Below are positions 23,215 through 31,688 of a stretch of DNA of 64,000 nucleotides, piece by piece (the stretch's first letter is position 1; the number at the start of each line of letters is the position of its first letter). The position numbers and the translations under genes are program-made. The notes below the pieces were generated by a model. The model saw only the letters and a list, made by a program, of their open reading frames with translations. It was not told the DNA's origin and ran no database searches. The stretch lies in the NCBI RefSeq assembly GCF_019431455.1, contig NZ_JAHYSR010000020.1, positions 1 through 64,000 of the forward strand, in the 5' to 3' direction. The DNA comes from Paracoccus bogoriensis. Its GTDB lineage: Bacteria; Pseudomonadota; Alphaproteobacteria; Rhodobacterales; Rhodobacteraceae.

Positions 23215-25020
23215 ATGACCCAGACACAAGAGGCCGCATACAAGGTTCTGGCGCGGAAATACCGGCCCGAGACCTTTGCCGACCTGGTGGGCCAGGATGC
23301 GATGGTCCGCACGCTGAAGAACGCCTTTGCCGCGGACCGGATCGCGCAGGCCTTCGTGATGACCGGCATCCGCGGCACCGGCAAGACGACGACCGCGCGC
23401 ATCATCGCCAAGGGCATGAACTGTATCGGCCCCGACGGTCAGGGCGGCCCCACGACCGAGCCTTGCGGCGTCTGCGAACACTGCGTCGCCATCGCCGAGG
23501 GACGCCACGTCGATGTGCTGGAGATGGACGCGGCTTCGCGCACGGGCGTGGGCGATATTCGCGAGATCATCGAATCGGTGCATTACCGGGCGGCCAGCGC
23601 GCGCTACAAGATCTACATCATCGACGAGGTGCACATGCTGTCCACCAGCGCGTTCAACGCGCTGCTCAAGACGCTGGAAGAGCCGCCTCCGCATGTGAAG
23701 TTCATCTTTGCCACGACCGAGATCCGCAAGGTGCCCGTTACGGTTCTGTCGCGCTGCCAGCGTTTTGATCTGCGCCGGATCGAGCCCGAGGTGATGATGG
23801 CGTTGCTGCGCCGCATCGCGGATGCCGAGGGCGCCTCGATCACCGATGACGCGCTGGCGCTGATCACCCGTGCGGCCGAGGGTTCGGCCCGGGACGCGAC
23901 CTCGCTTCTGGATCAGGCGATCAGCCATGGCGCGGGCGAGACGACCGCCGATCAGGTCCGCGCGATGCTGGGTCTGGCCGACAGGGGCCGGGTGATCGAC
24001 CTGTTCGAGATGATCCTGCGCGGCGACGCCGCCGCCGCCCTGACCGAGTTGCAGGGCCAGTATGCCGATGGTGCCGACCCGGTGGCGGTGCTGCGCGATC
24101 TGGCGGATGTAACGCACTGGATCTCGGTCGCCAAGATCACGCCGGACGCGCTGGACGATCCGACCATCGCCCCCGACGAACGCCTGCGCGGTCGCGACCT
24201 GTGCACGCGGCTACCGATGCGCATCCTGTCGCGGATGTGGCAGATGCTGCTCAAGGCGCTGGACGAGGTCTCGGCCGCGCCGAACGCGATGATGGCCGCC
24301 GAGATGGCCGTGATCCGCCTGACCCATGTGGCCGACCTGCCCGACCCCGAAGCGCTGATCCGCCGCGTCCAGCAGGCCCAGAATGCCGGCGAATTCGCGC
24401 GCGGAGCCACCATGTCCGGGACCGGTTCGGGGGCGGGCGCGCAGGCGTCAGAAGCCCCTCACGCGATGCGCCGCGCCCGCCCGGCACCGGCGGTCCAGTC
24501 GCGCGGTTCCGCGGCGCAGGCGCTGGCCGTGGCGCCGGAACTGGCCGAGAGCTTTCCCGACTTCGCCTCGGTCGTCGATCTGATCGCGCGGATGCGGGAC
24601 ATGACGCTCTTGGTGATGGTCGAGCGCCATGTCTCGCTGGTGCGCTACAGCCCCGGCCGGATCGAGTTCCAGCCGCGCGGCGATGCGCCTGCGGAACTGG
24701 CGCAGCGTCTGGCCGAACGCCTGCGCGGCTGGACGGGCGGGCAGCGTTGGGCGGTCACCGTCACGAACGAGGACGGCGCCCCCACCATCGCCGAAATGCG
24801 CGAGGCCGAAGAGCGCGCAGCCCAGGAACGCGCCTTGGCCCTGCCCATCGTGCAACAGGTGCTGGCGGCCTTTCCGGGCGCGACCCTGACCCGCGTCACA
24901 CGCGCCGCGCCCGCGCCCGAGATCACGGACCAGGCCGAGGGGACAGGCAATCCCCATGACGAAACCCGGGGTCCGGTGGCCGAGGTTGAGGAATGGGACC
25001 CCTTTGAAGATGAGGATTAG
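23215..25020 (+). CDS. dnaX: DNA polymerase III subunit gamma/tau
   Basis: A 601-residue clamp-loader ATPase. YKVLARKYRPETFADLVGQ opens the AAA+ domain, with Walker A GIRGTGKTT (51-59), a zinc-binding cluster (EPCGVCEHC), Walker B IYIIDEVHML, the SRC motif VLSRCQRF and sensor 2 GSARDATSLLDQAI. Domain III follows, then an Ala/Pro-rich linker and a tau-type tail with RYSPGRIEFQPRG. The acidic end EEWDPFEDED is conserved in relatives. It begins a tight run: the ybaB gene starts 4 bp after and recR 4 bp after that. Confidence 0.96.
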   Translation: MTQTQEAAYKVLARKYRPETFADLVGQDAMVRTLKNAFAADRIAQAFVMTGIRGTGKTTTARIIAKGMNCIGPDGQGGPTTEPCGVCEHCVAIAEGRHVDVLEMDAASRTGVGDIREIIESVHYRAASARYKIYIIDEVHMLSTSAFNALLKTLEEPPPHVKFIFATTEIRKVPVTVLSRCQRFDLRRIEPEVMMALLRRIADAEGASITDDALALITRAAEGSARDATSLLDQAISHGAGETTADQVRAMLGLADRGRVIDLFEMILRGDAAAALTELQGQYADGADPVAVLRDLADVTHWISVAKITPDALDDPTIAPDERLRGRDLCTRLPMRILSRMWQMLLKALDEVSAAPNAMMAAEMAVIRLTHVADLPDPEALIRRVQQAQNAGEFARGATMSGTGSGAGAQASEAPHAMRRARPAPAVQSRGSAAQALAVAPELAESFPDFASVVDLIARMRDMTLLVMVERHVSLVRYSPGRIEFQPRGDAPAELAQRLAERLRGWTGGQRWAVTVTNEDGAPTIAEMREAEERAAQERALALPIVQQVLAAFPGATLTRVTRAAPAPEITDQAEGTGNPHDETRGPVAEVEEWDPFEDED

Positions 25021-25023
25021 ACA

Positions 25024-25368
25024 ATGATCAAGGGATTGGGCGGTCTTGGCGACATGGCCAAGATGATGAAGGCCGCCAAGGACATGCAGGACAGGATGGA
25101 GCAGATCCAGCAGGATATGGCGCGCATCACCGTGACCGGCGAAGCCGGCGCGGGGCTGGTGCGCGCGACCTGCACCGTGAAAGGCGAGCTGACCGCGCTG
25201 GAAATCGACCCCTCGATCTTCGTGCCATCGGAAAAAGAGGTCGTCGAGGATCTGATCCTTGCCGCCATCAAGGAGGCGCAGCGCCTTGCCGAGGAACGGA
25301 TGAAATCCGAGATGGCGAAGATGACCGAAGGGCTGGGCCTGCCGCCCGGCATCAAGCTGCCCTTCTGA
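25024..25368 (+). CDS. YbaB/EbfC family nucleoid-associated protein
   Basis: A 114-residue DNA-binding protein forming tweezer-like dimers. Seen: GLGGLGDMAKMMKAAKDMQ with the typical Met-rich N-terminal helix, the central beta sheet ARITVTGEAGAGLVRA and LTALEIDPSIF, and the C-terminal helix EERMKSEMAKM ending LGLPPGIKLPF. It lies between dnaX and recR with 3-bp gaps, the arrangement found across most bacteria. Confidence 0.95.
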   Translation: MIKGLGGLGDMAKMMKAAKDMQDRMEQIQQDMARITVTGEAGAGLVRATCTVKGELTALEIDPSIFVPSEKEVVEDLILAAIKEAQRLAEERMKSEMAKMTEGLGLPPGIKLPF

Positions 25369-25371
25369 GCC

Positions 25372-25983
25372 ATGCGCCACCCGCAGGCCGAAGGCAGCGA
25401 CGACATTCAGGCGCTGATCGCTCTGATGGCGCGTCTGCCGGGGCTTGGGCCGCGATCGGCCCGGCGGATCGTGCTGCATCTGATCCGCAGGCGGGGCGAC
25501 CAGATGGCGCAGATTGCCGCGCTGATGGAGAAGGTCGCGCAGAATTCCCGCGAATGTCTCTGCTGCGGCAACATCACCGACCGCGATCTGTGCGCAATCT
25601 GCACCGATCCCAACCGCGCCACGGGCGAGATCTGCGTGGTCGAGGATGTTGCCGATCTCTGGGCATTGGAACGGGGGGGGGCCTTTCGCGGCCGATATCA
25701 CGTCCTTGGCGGCACGCTCTCGGCCCTGGACGAGATCGGACCCGAGGATCTGGGCATCCCCCGGCTTCTGGATCGCATCGCCGGCGAAGCTGTGTCCGAG
25801 GTGATCCTGGCGCTGAACGCCACCGTCGATGGGCAGACCACCGCCCATTACATCGCCGATGCACTGGAGGGGCAGTCCGTCACCGTCACAGGCCTGGCCC
25901 AGGGCGTGCCCATTGGCGGAGAGCTAGATTATCTGGACGACGGAACGATCAGCGCGGCGCTGAGGGCGCGGCGGCGTCTGTGA
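25372..25983 (+). CDS. recR: Recombination mediator protein RecR
   Basis: A 203-residue protein acting with RecO in RecFOR-dependent loading of RecA. Helix-hairpin-helix ([20 protein letters not shown]), a four-Cys zinc finger ([16 protein letters not shown]), a TOPRIM domain ([30 protein letters not shown]) and a C-terminal Walker-B-like [19 protein letters not shown] are all present. Its ATG is 4 bp after the ybaB stop, so dnaX-ybaB-recR form one operon. Confidence 0.96.
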   Translation: MRHPQAEGSDDIQALIALMARLPGLGPRSARRIVLHLIRRRGDQMAQIAALMEKVAQNSRECLCCGNITDRDLCAICTDPNRATGEICVVEDVADLWALERGGAFRGRYHVLGGTLSALDEIGPEDLGIPRLLDRIAGEAVSEVILALNATVDGQTTAHYIADALEGQSVTVTGLAQGVPIGGELDYLDDGTISAALRARRRL

Positions 25984-26490
25984 CCGCCTTGGCCTCGTGC
26001 CTGCCCGAGGCCGCGCAGACCCGCCCTTGCCCGGTCGTGATGGGCGGGATCGCAGGCGCAGACCGTCGGGCTGCGCGCGGTCTCGGGCAGGCGCTTGTCT
26101 CGTGCCAGCGCGCCGCTGGCAAAGTTGCTGCCGGTGATGGCCGCGTATCCGCACGCCACGGACAAGGTGCAGGACGTATCCTCAGCCTGGTCGGATCGCC
26201 CCGGATCCGCAGCCCCTGGAACTGCCGCTGCGCAAGGCGATCCTGCCTCGGGCGGTCCGAATATGCCCAAGCCGAAGACGCGCATGGGATCGGACCCCGG
26301 GCCGGAACTGCGAATGAGTCGCCCGCTCAAAGGCAGCAGAGATTGCCGCGCCGCCATGCCCCTGACGGCCGCAGCAGCGAAGCTCCGCAGCCGTTGGCCG
26401 ACAAGGGGATTCGCTGTGCCCTGATGGTGCTGATGGTAAACCGTCTCGACCGCACTGCCGGTCGTTTGCCGGGCTGTTCGGACCCTGACG
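25984..26490. other. 507-bp stretch with no supported gene
   Basis: Between recR and the rplT terminator I find no reading frame with recognisable similarity or a good ribosome site. A minus-strand frame (about 26285 to 25930) contains a cysteine-bearing stretch reading SCTLSVACGYAAITGSNFAS that could be a remnant of a small secreted protein, but it runs antisense into recR. No tRNA, RNase P, tmRNA or SRP RNA hallmark was recognised. Confidence 0.5.
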
Positions 26491-26520
26491 AAAAAGCCCG
26501 CCCCTTGGTCAGGGGCGGGC
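26491..26520 (-). terminator. Rho-independent terminator of rpmI-rplT
   Basis: A perfect 9-bp stem (GCCCGCCCC at 26496-26504, GGGGCGGGC at 26512-26520) with a 7-base loop, followed on the minus strand by TTTTT (26491-26495). It lies 25 bp past the rplT stop. Confidence 0.85.
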
Positions 26521-26545
26521 CTTGTGCAAGATGTCGAGGCCGCTA

Positions 26546-26905
26546 TCAGGCGGCGGCTTTCGCCTTTTCGACGATCGTGGCAAAGGCTTCGGGTTCGTTC
26601 ACGGCCAGATCGGCCAGAACCTTGCGGTCAACCTCGATCCCGGCTTTCGCCAGCAGGTTGATGAACCGCGAATAGGTCATCTCGGCATCGGCCAGGCGGA
26701 CGGCGGCATTGATCCGCTGGATCCACAAGGCGCGGAAGTTGCGCTTGCGGGTCTTGCGGTCGCGGGTGGCATACTGGTTCGCCTTGTCCACGGCCTGGGT
26801 CGCGGTGCGGAAGTTGCGCGACCGCGCGCCGTAATAGCCCTTGGCCTTGTCCAGGACTTTCTTGTGGCGGGCGTGGGTGACCTTGCCGGATTTAACTCGT
26901 GCCAT
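26546..26905 (-). CDS. rplT: 50S ribosomal protein L20
   Basis: A 119-residue protein binding 23S rRNA early in 50S assembly. Seen: [60 protein letters not shown] and the C-terminal [20 protein letters not shown]. It follows rpmI by 15 bp. infC, usually the first gene of this operon, is not immediately upstream; an unrelated small membrane protein gene is there instead. Confidence 0.97.
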   Translation of the reverse strand: MARVKSGKVTHARHKKVLDKAKGYYGARSRNFRTATQAVDKANQYATRDRKTRKRNFRALWIQRINAAVRLADAEMTYSRFINLLAKAGIEVDRKVLADLAVNEPEAFATIVEKAKAAA

Positions 26906-26920
26906 TGTTCGGTCCTCGGA

Positions 26921-27121
26921 TCAGCGGTTGTAGGGCATGTATTTCTTGACGATCCTGGCATCGGCGTCCGACAGGACGGTGGTGCCGCGCGCGTCACGAA
27001 TGAACTTCGGGGTGCGCTTGATCATGCCGTGGCGCTTGCCGGCCTGGGCCGACTTTACCTTGCCCGAGGCCGTGAACGAGAACCGCTTCTTGGCAGCGGA
27101 TTTGGTTTTCATCTTCGGCAT
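26921..27121 (-). CDS. rpmI: 50S ribosomal protein L35
   Basis: A 66-residue basic protein: [39 protein letters not shown], ending [14 protein letters not shown] lies just before the ATG at 27121; earlier in-frame starts would add non-ribosomal residues. With rplT it forms the L35-L20 pair. Confidence 0.96.
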   Translation of the reverse strand: MPKMKTKSAAKKRFSFTASGKVKSAQAGKRHGMIKRTPKFIRDARGTTVLSDADARIVKKYMPYNR

Positions 27122-27232
27122 TTTCATCTCCTTCATCAGAGTGAACGCGCGACTCGGCAATGCCAAACTGGCCGGCCGCACGGGAACGGAAGCGTGCCTG
27201 ATAAGCGCGCTTGCGTGATTTGGCAAGAGGGG

Positions 27233-27454
27233 TCAGGGCAGGACGCGCTGCGTCAGCCGGTCCAACGCAGAGGCCAGCCCTTCGGGGCTGAACGGCTGGG
27301 GCTGCATGGCGAAGGCCCAGAAAATCAGCAATATGCCCGCGACGAAGGCCAGAGCCGCCGCACGCGGCGGCTGAGTCCGCAGAAGCTGGACCACCGCCAG
27401 AACGACCGATAGCAGGCACAGGATCAAACCGGCCGCCAGAAGAATGTCCGTCAT
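27233..27454 (-). CDS. Small two-span membrane protein
   Basis: A 73-residue protein with two hydrophobic segments, ILLAAGLILCLLSVVLAVVQLL (about 4-25) and AAALAFVAGILLIFWAFAM (about 32-50), joined by a short basic loop (RTQPPR), and a C-terminal amphipathic tail. It is probably an inner-membrane protein. It lies 28 bp downstream of pyk on the same strand and 111 bp upstream of rpmI, so it may be cotranscribed with pyk. No family recognised. Confidence 0.7.
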   Translation of the reverse strand: MTDILLAAGLILCLLSVVLAVVQLLRTQPPRAAALAFVAGILLIFWAFAMQPQPFSPEGLASALDRLTQRVLP

Positions 27455-27482
27455 CGCAGTCCCCCGTTGATGCGAGGCCCGA

Positions 27483-28928
27483 TTACTCGGGATCGCTGGC
27501 GTAGATCAAGCGTTCGTCGCAGGGCGCGATGCGCAGGATGTTGGTCGAACCGGCGACGTTGAAGGGCACGCCCGCCATGACCACGACCTTGCGGCTTTCA
27601 TCGGCGAAACCGAACTTGCGTGCGGCGCGGGTGGCGTTCACCACGGCCTCCTTGAAGCGCGACAGACGCGCCGTCGCCACGGCATGAGTGCCCCAGGTCA
27701 GGCAGAGACGGCGCAGCACGCGCTCTTCGGGCGACAGTGCCAGGATCGGCACGCGCGGACGCTCACGTCCCACCAGGCTGACGGTCTGGCCCGACTGGGT
27801 AAAGACGCAGATCGCCGCCACATCGGTGGTCTCGGCGATCTCGCGCGCTGCCGTCACGATCGCATCAGGAACCGAGGACAGCGAGGCCTTGCGCGACGCC
27901 TCGATGATCGAGCGATAGTTCGGGTCCGCCTCGACCGAGCGGGCGACGCTGTCCATCGTGGTCACGGCCTCGACCGGATAGCTGCCCGCGGCGCTTTCGG
28001 CCGACAGCATGACGGCATCGGCGCCCTCGTAGATGGCATTGGCCACATCGCTGACCTCGGCGCGTGTCGGCATCGGGCTTTCGATCATCGATTCCAGCAT
28101 CTGGGTCGCCACGATCACCGGCTTGGCGGCGCTGCGGCACAGGCGGACCAGACGCTTCTGGATCGGAGGCACCGAATGGACCGGCAGTTCCACGCCCAGA
28201 TCTCCCCGCGCTACCATGATCCCATCCGAGACCTTGAGGATTTCGTCAAAGGCGCGAACGGCGGCGGGTTTTTCGATCTTGGACAGGACCGCGGCACGGC
28301 CGCGCGCCAGTGCCTTGGCCTCTTCGACATCTTCGGGGCGCTGCACGAAGGACAGGGCAAGCCAATCGACACCCAGTTCGCAGGCGAATTCCAGGTCGGC
28401 GCGGTCCTTGTCGGACAGCGCGGCCAGCGGCAGAACCACGTCAGGAACGTTCACGCCCTTGCGGTCGCTGATCTGCCCGCCCACGGTCACGATGCAATCG
28501 GCATGGTCGGGGCCGCAGGACACGACCTTGAGGCGGATCTTGCCGTCATTGACCAGAAGTTCCGCGCCCTCGACCAGAGCCGCGAAGATTTCGGGATGCG
28601 GCAATTGCACGCGGCTGGCGGTGCCAGGCTCGGGGCTGAGGTCGAAGCGGAACGGCGCGCCCTCGGGCAGGTCGTGCGGGCCGGCCGCGAACTGACCCAC
28701 GCGCAGCTTGGGGCCCTGCAGATCGGCCAGGACGGCGATGGGGCGGCCGGTTTCGGCCTCGATGGCGCGGATCGCCTCATAGCGGGCGCGGTGATCCTCG
28801 TGGCTGCCATGGCTCATGTTCAGGCGGAACACGTCGGCCCCTGCTTCGAACAGCGCCCGGATCATCTGGCTGCTGGACGAGGCCGGCCCAAGCGTGGCCA
28901 CGATCTTCACGTTGCGATGTCGTCTCAT
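27483..28928 (-). CDS. pyk: Pyruvate kinase
   Basis: A 481-residue glycolytic enzyme converting phosphoenolpyruvate and ADP to pyruvate and ATP. Seen: RRHRNVKIVATLGPASSS, VFRLNMSHGSHEDHRARY, the active-site LSKIEKPAAVRAF, MVARGDLGVELP, VATQMLESMI and ADAVMLSAESAAGSYP. The C-terminal allosteric domain is present (AICVFTQSGQTVSLVGRERP). The ATG at 28928 gives the conserved MRRxRN start. Divergent from the N-formylglutamate amidohydrolase gene; the 97 bp between presumably holds both promoters. Confidence 0.97.
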   Translation of the reverse strand: MRRHRNVKIVATLGPASSSSQMIRALFEAGADVFRLNMSHGSHEDHRARYEAIRAIEAETGRPIAVLADLQGPKLRVGQFAAGPHDLPEGAPFRFDLSPEPGTASRVQLPHPEIFAALVEGAELLVNDGKIRLKVVSCGPDHADCIVTVGGQISDRKGVNVPDVVLPLAALSDKDRADLEFACELGVDWLALSFVQRPEDVEEAKALARGRAAVLSKIEKPAAVRAFDEILKVSDGIMVARGDLGVELPVHSVPPIQKRLVRLCRSAAKPVIVATQMLESMIESPMPTRAEVSDVANAIYEGADAVMLSAESAAGSYPVEAVTTMDSVARSVEADPNYRSIIEASRKASLSSVPDAIVTAAREIAETTDVAAICVFTQSGQTVSLVGRERPRVPILALSPEERVLRRLCLTWGTHAVATARLSRFKEAVVNATRAARKFGFADESRKVVVMAGVPFNVAGSTNILRIAPCDERLIYASDPE

Positions 28929-29025
28929 TCTTCCCGCCCTCTGACGTTTAGCGCTATCTATGCCGCAATTGCTGCGTGGCGGCAACTGGCGTCCGGCGCG
29001 CTTTCGTCGTAAGCAGGCGCGCAGC

Positions 29026-29784
29026 ATGAATGATGATGCGACCATGACGGAACCCGCCTACTGGATCGAGGGTCGGAGGCGCCCCTCGCGCTGGCTGATC
29101 ACCTGTGATCATGCCACGAACCGCGTGCCCGAATGGGTTGGGGGCGGCGATCTGGGCATTTCGCCGGCCGACATGGCCCGCCACATCGCCTATGACGTGG
29201 GCGCGGCGGGCCTGGCCTCGGCCCTGGCCGAGCGGATGGGCGCGCCGGCGATCTTTTCCGATTTCTCGCGGCTGGTGATCGACCCGAACAGGGGCGAGGA
29301 CGATCCCACCTTGCTGATGCGGCTTTATGACGGCACCGTGATCCCCGCAAACCGCGACGCGGATGCGGCAGAGCGCGAAAGGCGGCTGGAGCGGCTGCAC
29401 CGGCCCTATCACCGGGCGCTGGCGGCACTGGCCGACGGCCATCCCGCGCGCTGCATCTGCGCGATCCACAGCTTCACGCCGCAGCTTCGCGGCCGCCCGC
29501 CCCGGCCCTGGCAGGTGGGCATCCTCTACTCCCACCGCGACGCGCGACTCGGTCCGCCGATGGTCGCGGCTTGTCGCGAAGAAGGCTGGATCACCGGCGA
29601 GAACCAGCCCTATGACGGGCACCTGGAGGGGGATTCCATCGACCGGCACGCTTTGGCCCATGGGCGCCCGAACATGCTGATCGAGCTTCGCAACGACCTG
29701 ATCGCCACACCGGAGGGCCAGGCGCAGTGGGCCGCGCGTCTGGCCCCGGTCATCGCGCGGGTGCTGGCGCAGACAGGGCTATAG
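29026..29784 (+). CDS. N-formylglutamate amidohydrolase family protein
   Basis: A 252-residue metallohydrolase of the FGase family (PF05013, HutG-like), which releases formate from N-formylglutamate at the end of histidine degradation. Seen: LITCDHATNRVPEW with the metal-site His, MARHIAYDVGAAG, SDFSRLVIDPNRGEDDPTLL, CAIHSFTPQLRG and HALAHGRPNMLIELRNDLI. No hut genes are adjacent, so the physiological substrate may be another N-formyl or N-acyl amino acid. Two in-frame ATGs (29026 and 29044) are possible; neither has a strong ribosome site. Confidence 0.87.
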   Translation: MNDDATMTEPAYWIEGRRRPSRWLITCDHATNRVPEWVGGGDLGISPADMARHIAYDVGAAGLASALAERMGAPAIFSDFSRLVIDPNRGEDDPTLLMRLYDGTVIPANRDADAAERERRLERLHRPYHRALAALADGHPARCICAIHSFTPQLRGRPPRPWQVGILYSHRDARLGPPMVAACREEGWITGENQPYDGHLEGDSIDRHALAHGRPNMLIELRNDLIATPEGQAQWAARLAPVIARVLAQTGL

Positions 29785-29798
29785 CGAATGGGGGTGGC

Positions 29799-29864
29799 AA
29801 GGGGGGCGCTGCCCCCGATCGCCTGCGGCAATCCCCCCCTAGGATATTAGGACCAAGGCAAAGG
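29799..29864 (-). repeat. Dispersed intergenic hairpin repeat, copy B (inverted)
   Basis: Read on the minus strand it begins CCTTTGCCTTGGTCCTAATA and ends in the GGGGGCAGCGCCCCC hairpin (29802-29816), the same order as copy A at 13070-13132. Like copy A it lies between two convergent genes. Confidence 0.7.
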
Positions 29865-29868
29865 CGGA

Positions 29869-29900
29869 CGCTGCCGGAAGGGTTTTCCGGCAGCGCCCTT
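29869..29900 (+). terminator. Hairpin terminator between convergent genes
   Basis: An 11-bp perfect stem (29869-29879 with 29885-29895), 5-base loop, followed on the plus strand by CCCTTTT. It ends transcription from the N-formylglutamate amidohydrolase side and probably also the opposing aminotransferase. Confidence 0.75.
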
Positions 29901-29904
29901 TTCG

Positions 29905-30765
29905 TCAGATCGCGGCCTTGCGGCTTTCTTCCAGGTAGATCTCGCGCAGGCGGGTTACGACAGGACCAACCTTGCCCGAGCCCACGGCGGCGCCGTCGAT
30001 GCGGACGACGGGCATCACGAAGGCCGAGGCCGAGGTGATGAAGGCTTCGTCCGCAGCCTGAGCCTCGGCGATGGTGAAGGGACGTTCCTCGACCTGCATC
30101 TGCGCCTCGGCAGCGAAGCGCAGGACGGCGGCGCGAGTGATGCCGTGCAGGATGTCATGGCTGAGCTGGCGCGTGACGATCGTGTTGCCCTTGACGATAT
30201 AGGCATTGTTCGAGGTGCCTTCGGTCACATGCCCGTCCTGCACCATCCAGGCATCATCGGCGCCGCGGGCCTTGGCCTCCATCTTGGCCATCGAGGGGTA
30301 GAGAAGCTGCACCGTCTTGATGTCGCGCCGGCCCCAGCGCAGATCCTCGACGCTGACCACGCTCCAGCCGGTTTTCGCAGCGGGGGCATCTGCCAGGCCC
30401 GGTTTCGACTGGGTGAACATCACCACCGTCGGGGCCGTGCCCTCGGGCGGATAGGCAAAGTCGCGGTCGCCGGGATTGCCGCGTGTCACCTGCAAATAGA
30501 CAAGACCGTCGGTGATGCCGTTGCGCGCCACCAGGTCGCGATGGGCGGCAAGGTATTCGTCGTCGGACAGGGGGTTGGCGATGGCCAGTTCCGACAGCGA
30601 ACGCTTGAGGCGGATCATGTGGCCCTCGAAGTCGATCAGCTTGCCGCCGAGCACACTGACCACCTCATAGACGCCGTCGGCCATCAGGAAACCGCGGTCG
30701 AAGACCGAGACGCGCGCCTCGGATTCGGGCAGGTAATCGCCGTTCACATAGACTGTCCGCGTCAT
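29905..30765 (-). CDS. D-amino acid aminotransferase family (fold type IV PLP enzyme)
   Basis: A 286-residue class IV aminotransferase close to D-alanine transaminase. The PLP-binding Lys150 is in RRDIKTVQLLYPS, Glu182 in VTEGTSNNAYIV contacts the cofactor, and VFDRGFLMADGVYEV opens the fold. D-amino acid transaminases provide D-Glu or recycle D-Ala; branched-chain or aminodeoxychorismate activity cannot be excluded from sequence alone. AAGGAGGATCTCG gives an excellent ribosome site for the ATG at 30765. It lies 71 bp downstream of the TIGR02186-type gene. Confidence 0.9.
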   Translation of the reverse strand: MTRTVYVNGDYLPESEARVSVFDRGFLMADGVYEVVSVLGGKLIDFEGHMIRLKRSLSELAIANPLSDDEYLAAHRDLVARNGITDGLVYLQVTRGNPGDRDFAYPPEGTAPTVVMFTQSKPGLADAPAAKTGWSVVSVEDLRWGRRDIKTVQLLYPSMAKMEAKARGADDAWMVQDGHVTEGTSNNAYIVKGNTIVTRQLSHDILHGITRAAVLRFAAEAQMQVEERPFTIAEAQAADEAFITSASAFVMPVVRIDGAAVGSGKVGPVVTRLREIYLEESRKAAI

Positions 30766-30836
30766 CGAGATCCTCCTTGCGCGTGGCTTGCGCGCCGGTC
30801 CTGCGCCCAAAGCGGTCGCAGGTCAAGAACCTGGCA

Positions 30837-31688
30837 TCACGCGCGGCGCAGCTTGCGGAAGGCGGCCGAGGCGCCCCAACCCGCCAGCACCGCCACGGCC
30901 AGCGACATCAGCCCATAGAGCAGCGGCTGGTCGAAGGCCAGGCGGTAGAGCCAGCGTTCCAGCCCGATCTTGCGGACCATGATCGGGGCGCGGTGAACGT
31001 CGATCACCTGACCCTCTCGCACCAGAAAGATGCGGGTCTTGTATTCGCCTTCGACCAGGGTGGCGGGCAGGGCAATATCGGCGCGGAACAGCGTCTCTTC
31101 GGCCAGGTGGACGCCGCTCTCGTCCAGAAGGAATCGGCCCTCGGCCTCGCGCAGGCGCAAAAGCGCCTCGGTGAAGGGCACGGTATCGCGAACCTCCAGC
31201 GCCCCTTCAAAGGCGCGCATCGCCTGCGGCAGCGAGATGCGGTAGCGCGCATCCCAGGCCGGATCGAGGATCTGGTCCAGCGGGCCGGTCGAGGCGACGG
31301 CATAGTAGCTGGGGACCGCGCCCACATCGACGCGCTCGGTGTTGACCCAGATGCCCGCGCGGCGCGCCTTGCGCCAGATGGTCAGCGCCTGCGACGGCGC
31401 CTCGACCGTGACGATCACGTGCAGCGGCGTGTCGGGGATCGGCGTTTCGCGTCGGATCGCGCCGTAGATGAGGATTTCCGAACCGTCGAAGCTGGCCGTG
31501 ATCGCGACCGAGTCGCTGGACAGGCCCACGACAACCTGTTCGGCGGGCTGTTCGGCCTCGGGGGGGGTGACATTCTCGGGGGCGGGCGCGCGCGGCAGAC
31601 CCGGATCGGGATAGAGAGGGAACGCCTCGTCCTGCGCCAGCGCGGCCGGGGCCAGGGCAAGGGCCAGGATCAGGGCCAGCCGCCGCAT
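30837..31688 (-). CDS. TIGR02186-family membrane-anchored protein, partner of TauE
   Basis: A 283-residue protein with a cleavable signal (LALILALALAPAALA, cut before QDEAF), a Pro-rich linker, a periplasmic domain (SSDSVAITASFDGSEILIYG, LHVIVTVEAP, FRADIALPATLVEGEYKTRI) and one C-terminal membrane span (LYGLMSLAVAVLAGWGASAA). It matches the uncharacterised TIGR02186 family, whose genes sit beside TauE/SafE permeases. The ATG overlaps the permease stop as TGATG, so the two are coupled and probably form one complex. Role inferred: an accessory or periplasmic gate subunit for sulfur-anion export. Confidence 0.82.
   Translation of the reverse strand: MRRLALILALALAPAALAQDEAFPLYPDPGLPRAPAPENVTPPEAEQPAEQVVVGLSSDSVAITASFDGSEILIYGAIRRETPIPDTPLHVIVTVEAPSQALTIWRKARRAGIWVNTERVDVGAVPSYYAVASTGPLDQILDPAWDARYRISLPQAMRAFEGALEVRDTVPFTEALLRLREAEGRFLLDESGVHLAEETLFRADIALPATLVEGEYKTRIFLVREGQVIDVHRAPIMVRKIGLERWLYRLAFDQPLLYGLMSLAVAVLAGWGASAAFRKLRRA

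Noticed and set aside
23215-25020. Programmed frameshift producing a separate gamma subunit from dnaX
   Set aside because: I saw no A-AAA-AAG type slippery heptamer followed by a clear stem; cannot be supported.
25929-26357. A 142-codon minus-strand frame after recR as a gene
   Set aside because: No ribosome site, no recognised family, composition of a shadow frame in part, and it overlaps recR antisense. Mentioned only as a possible remnant.
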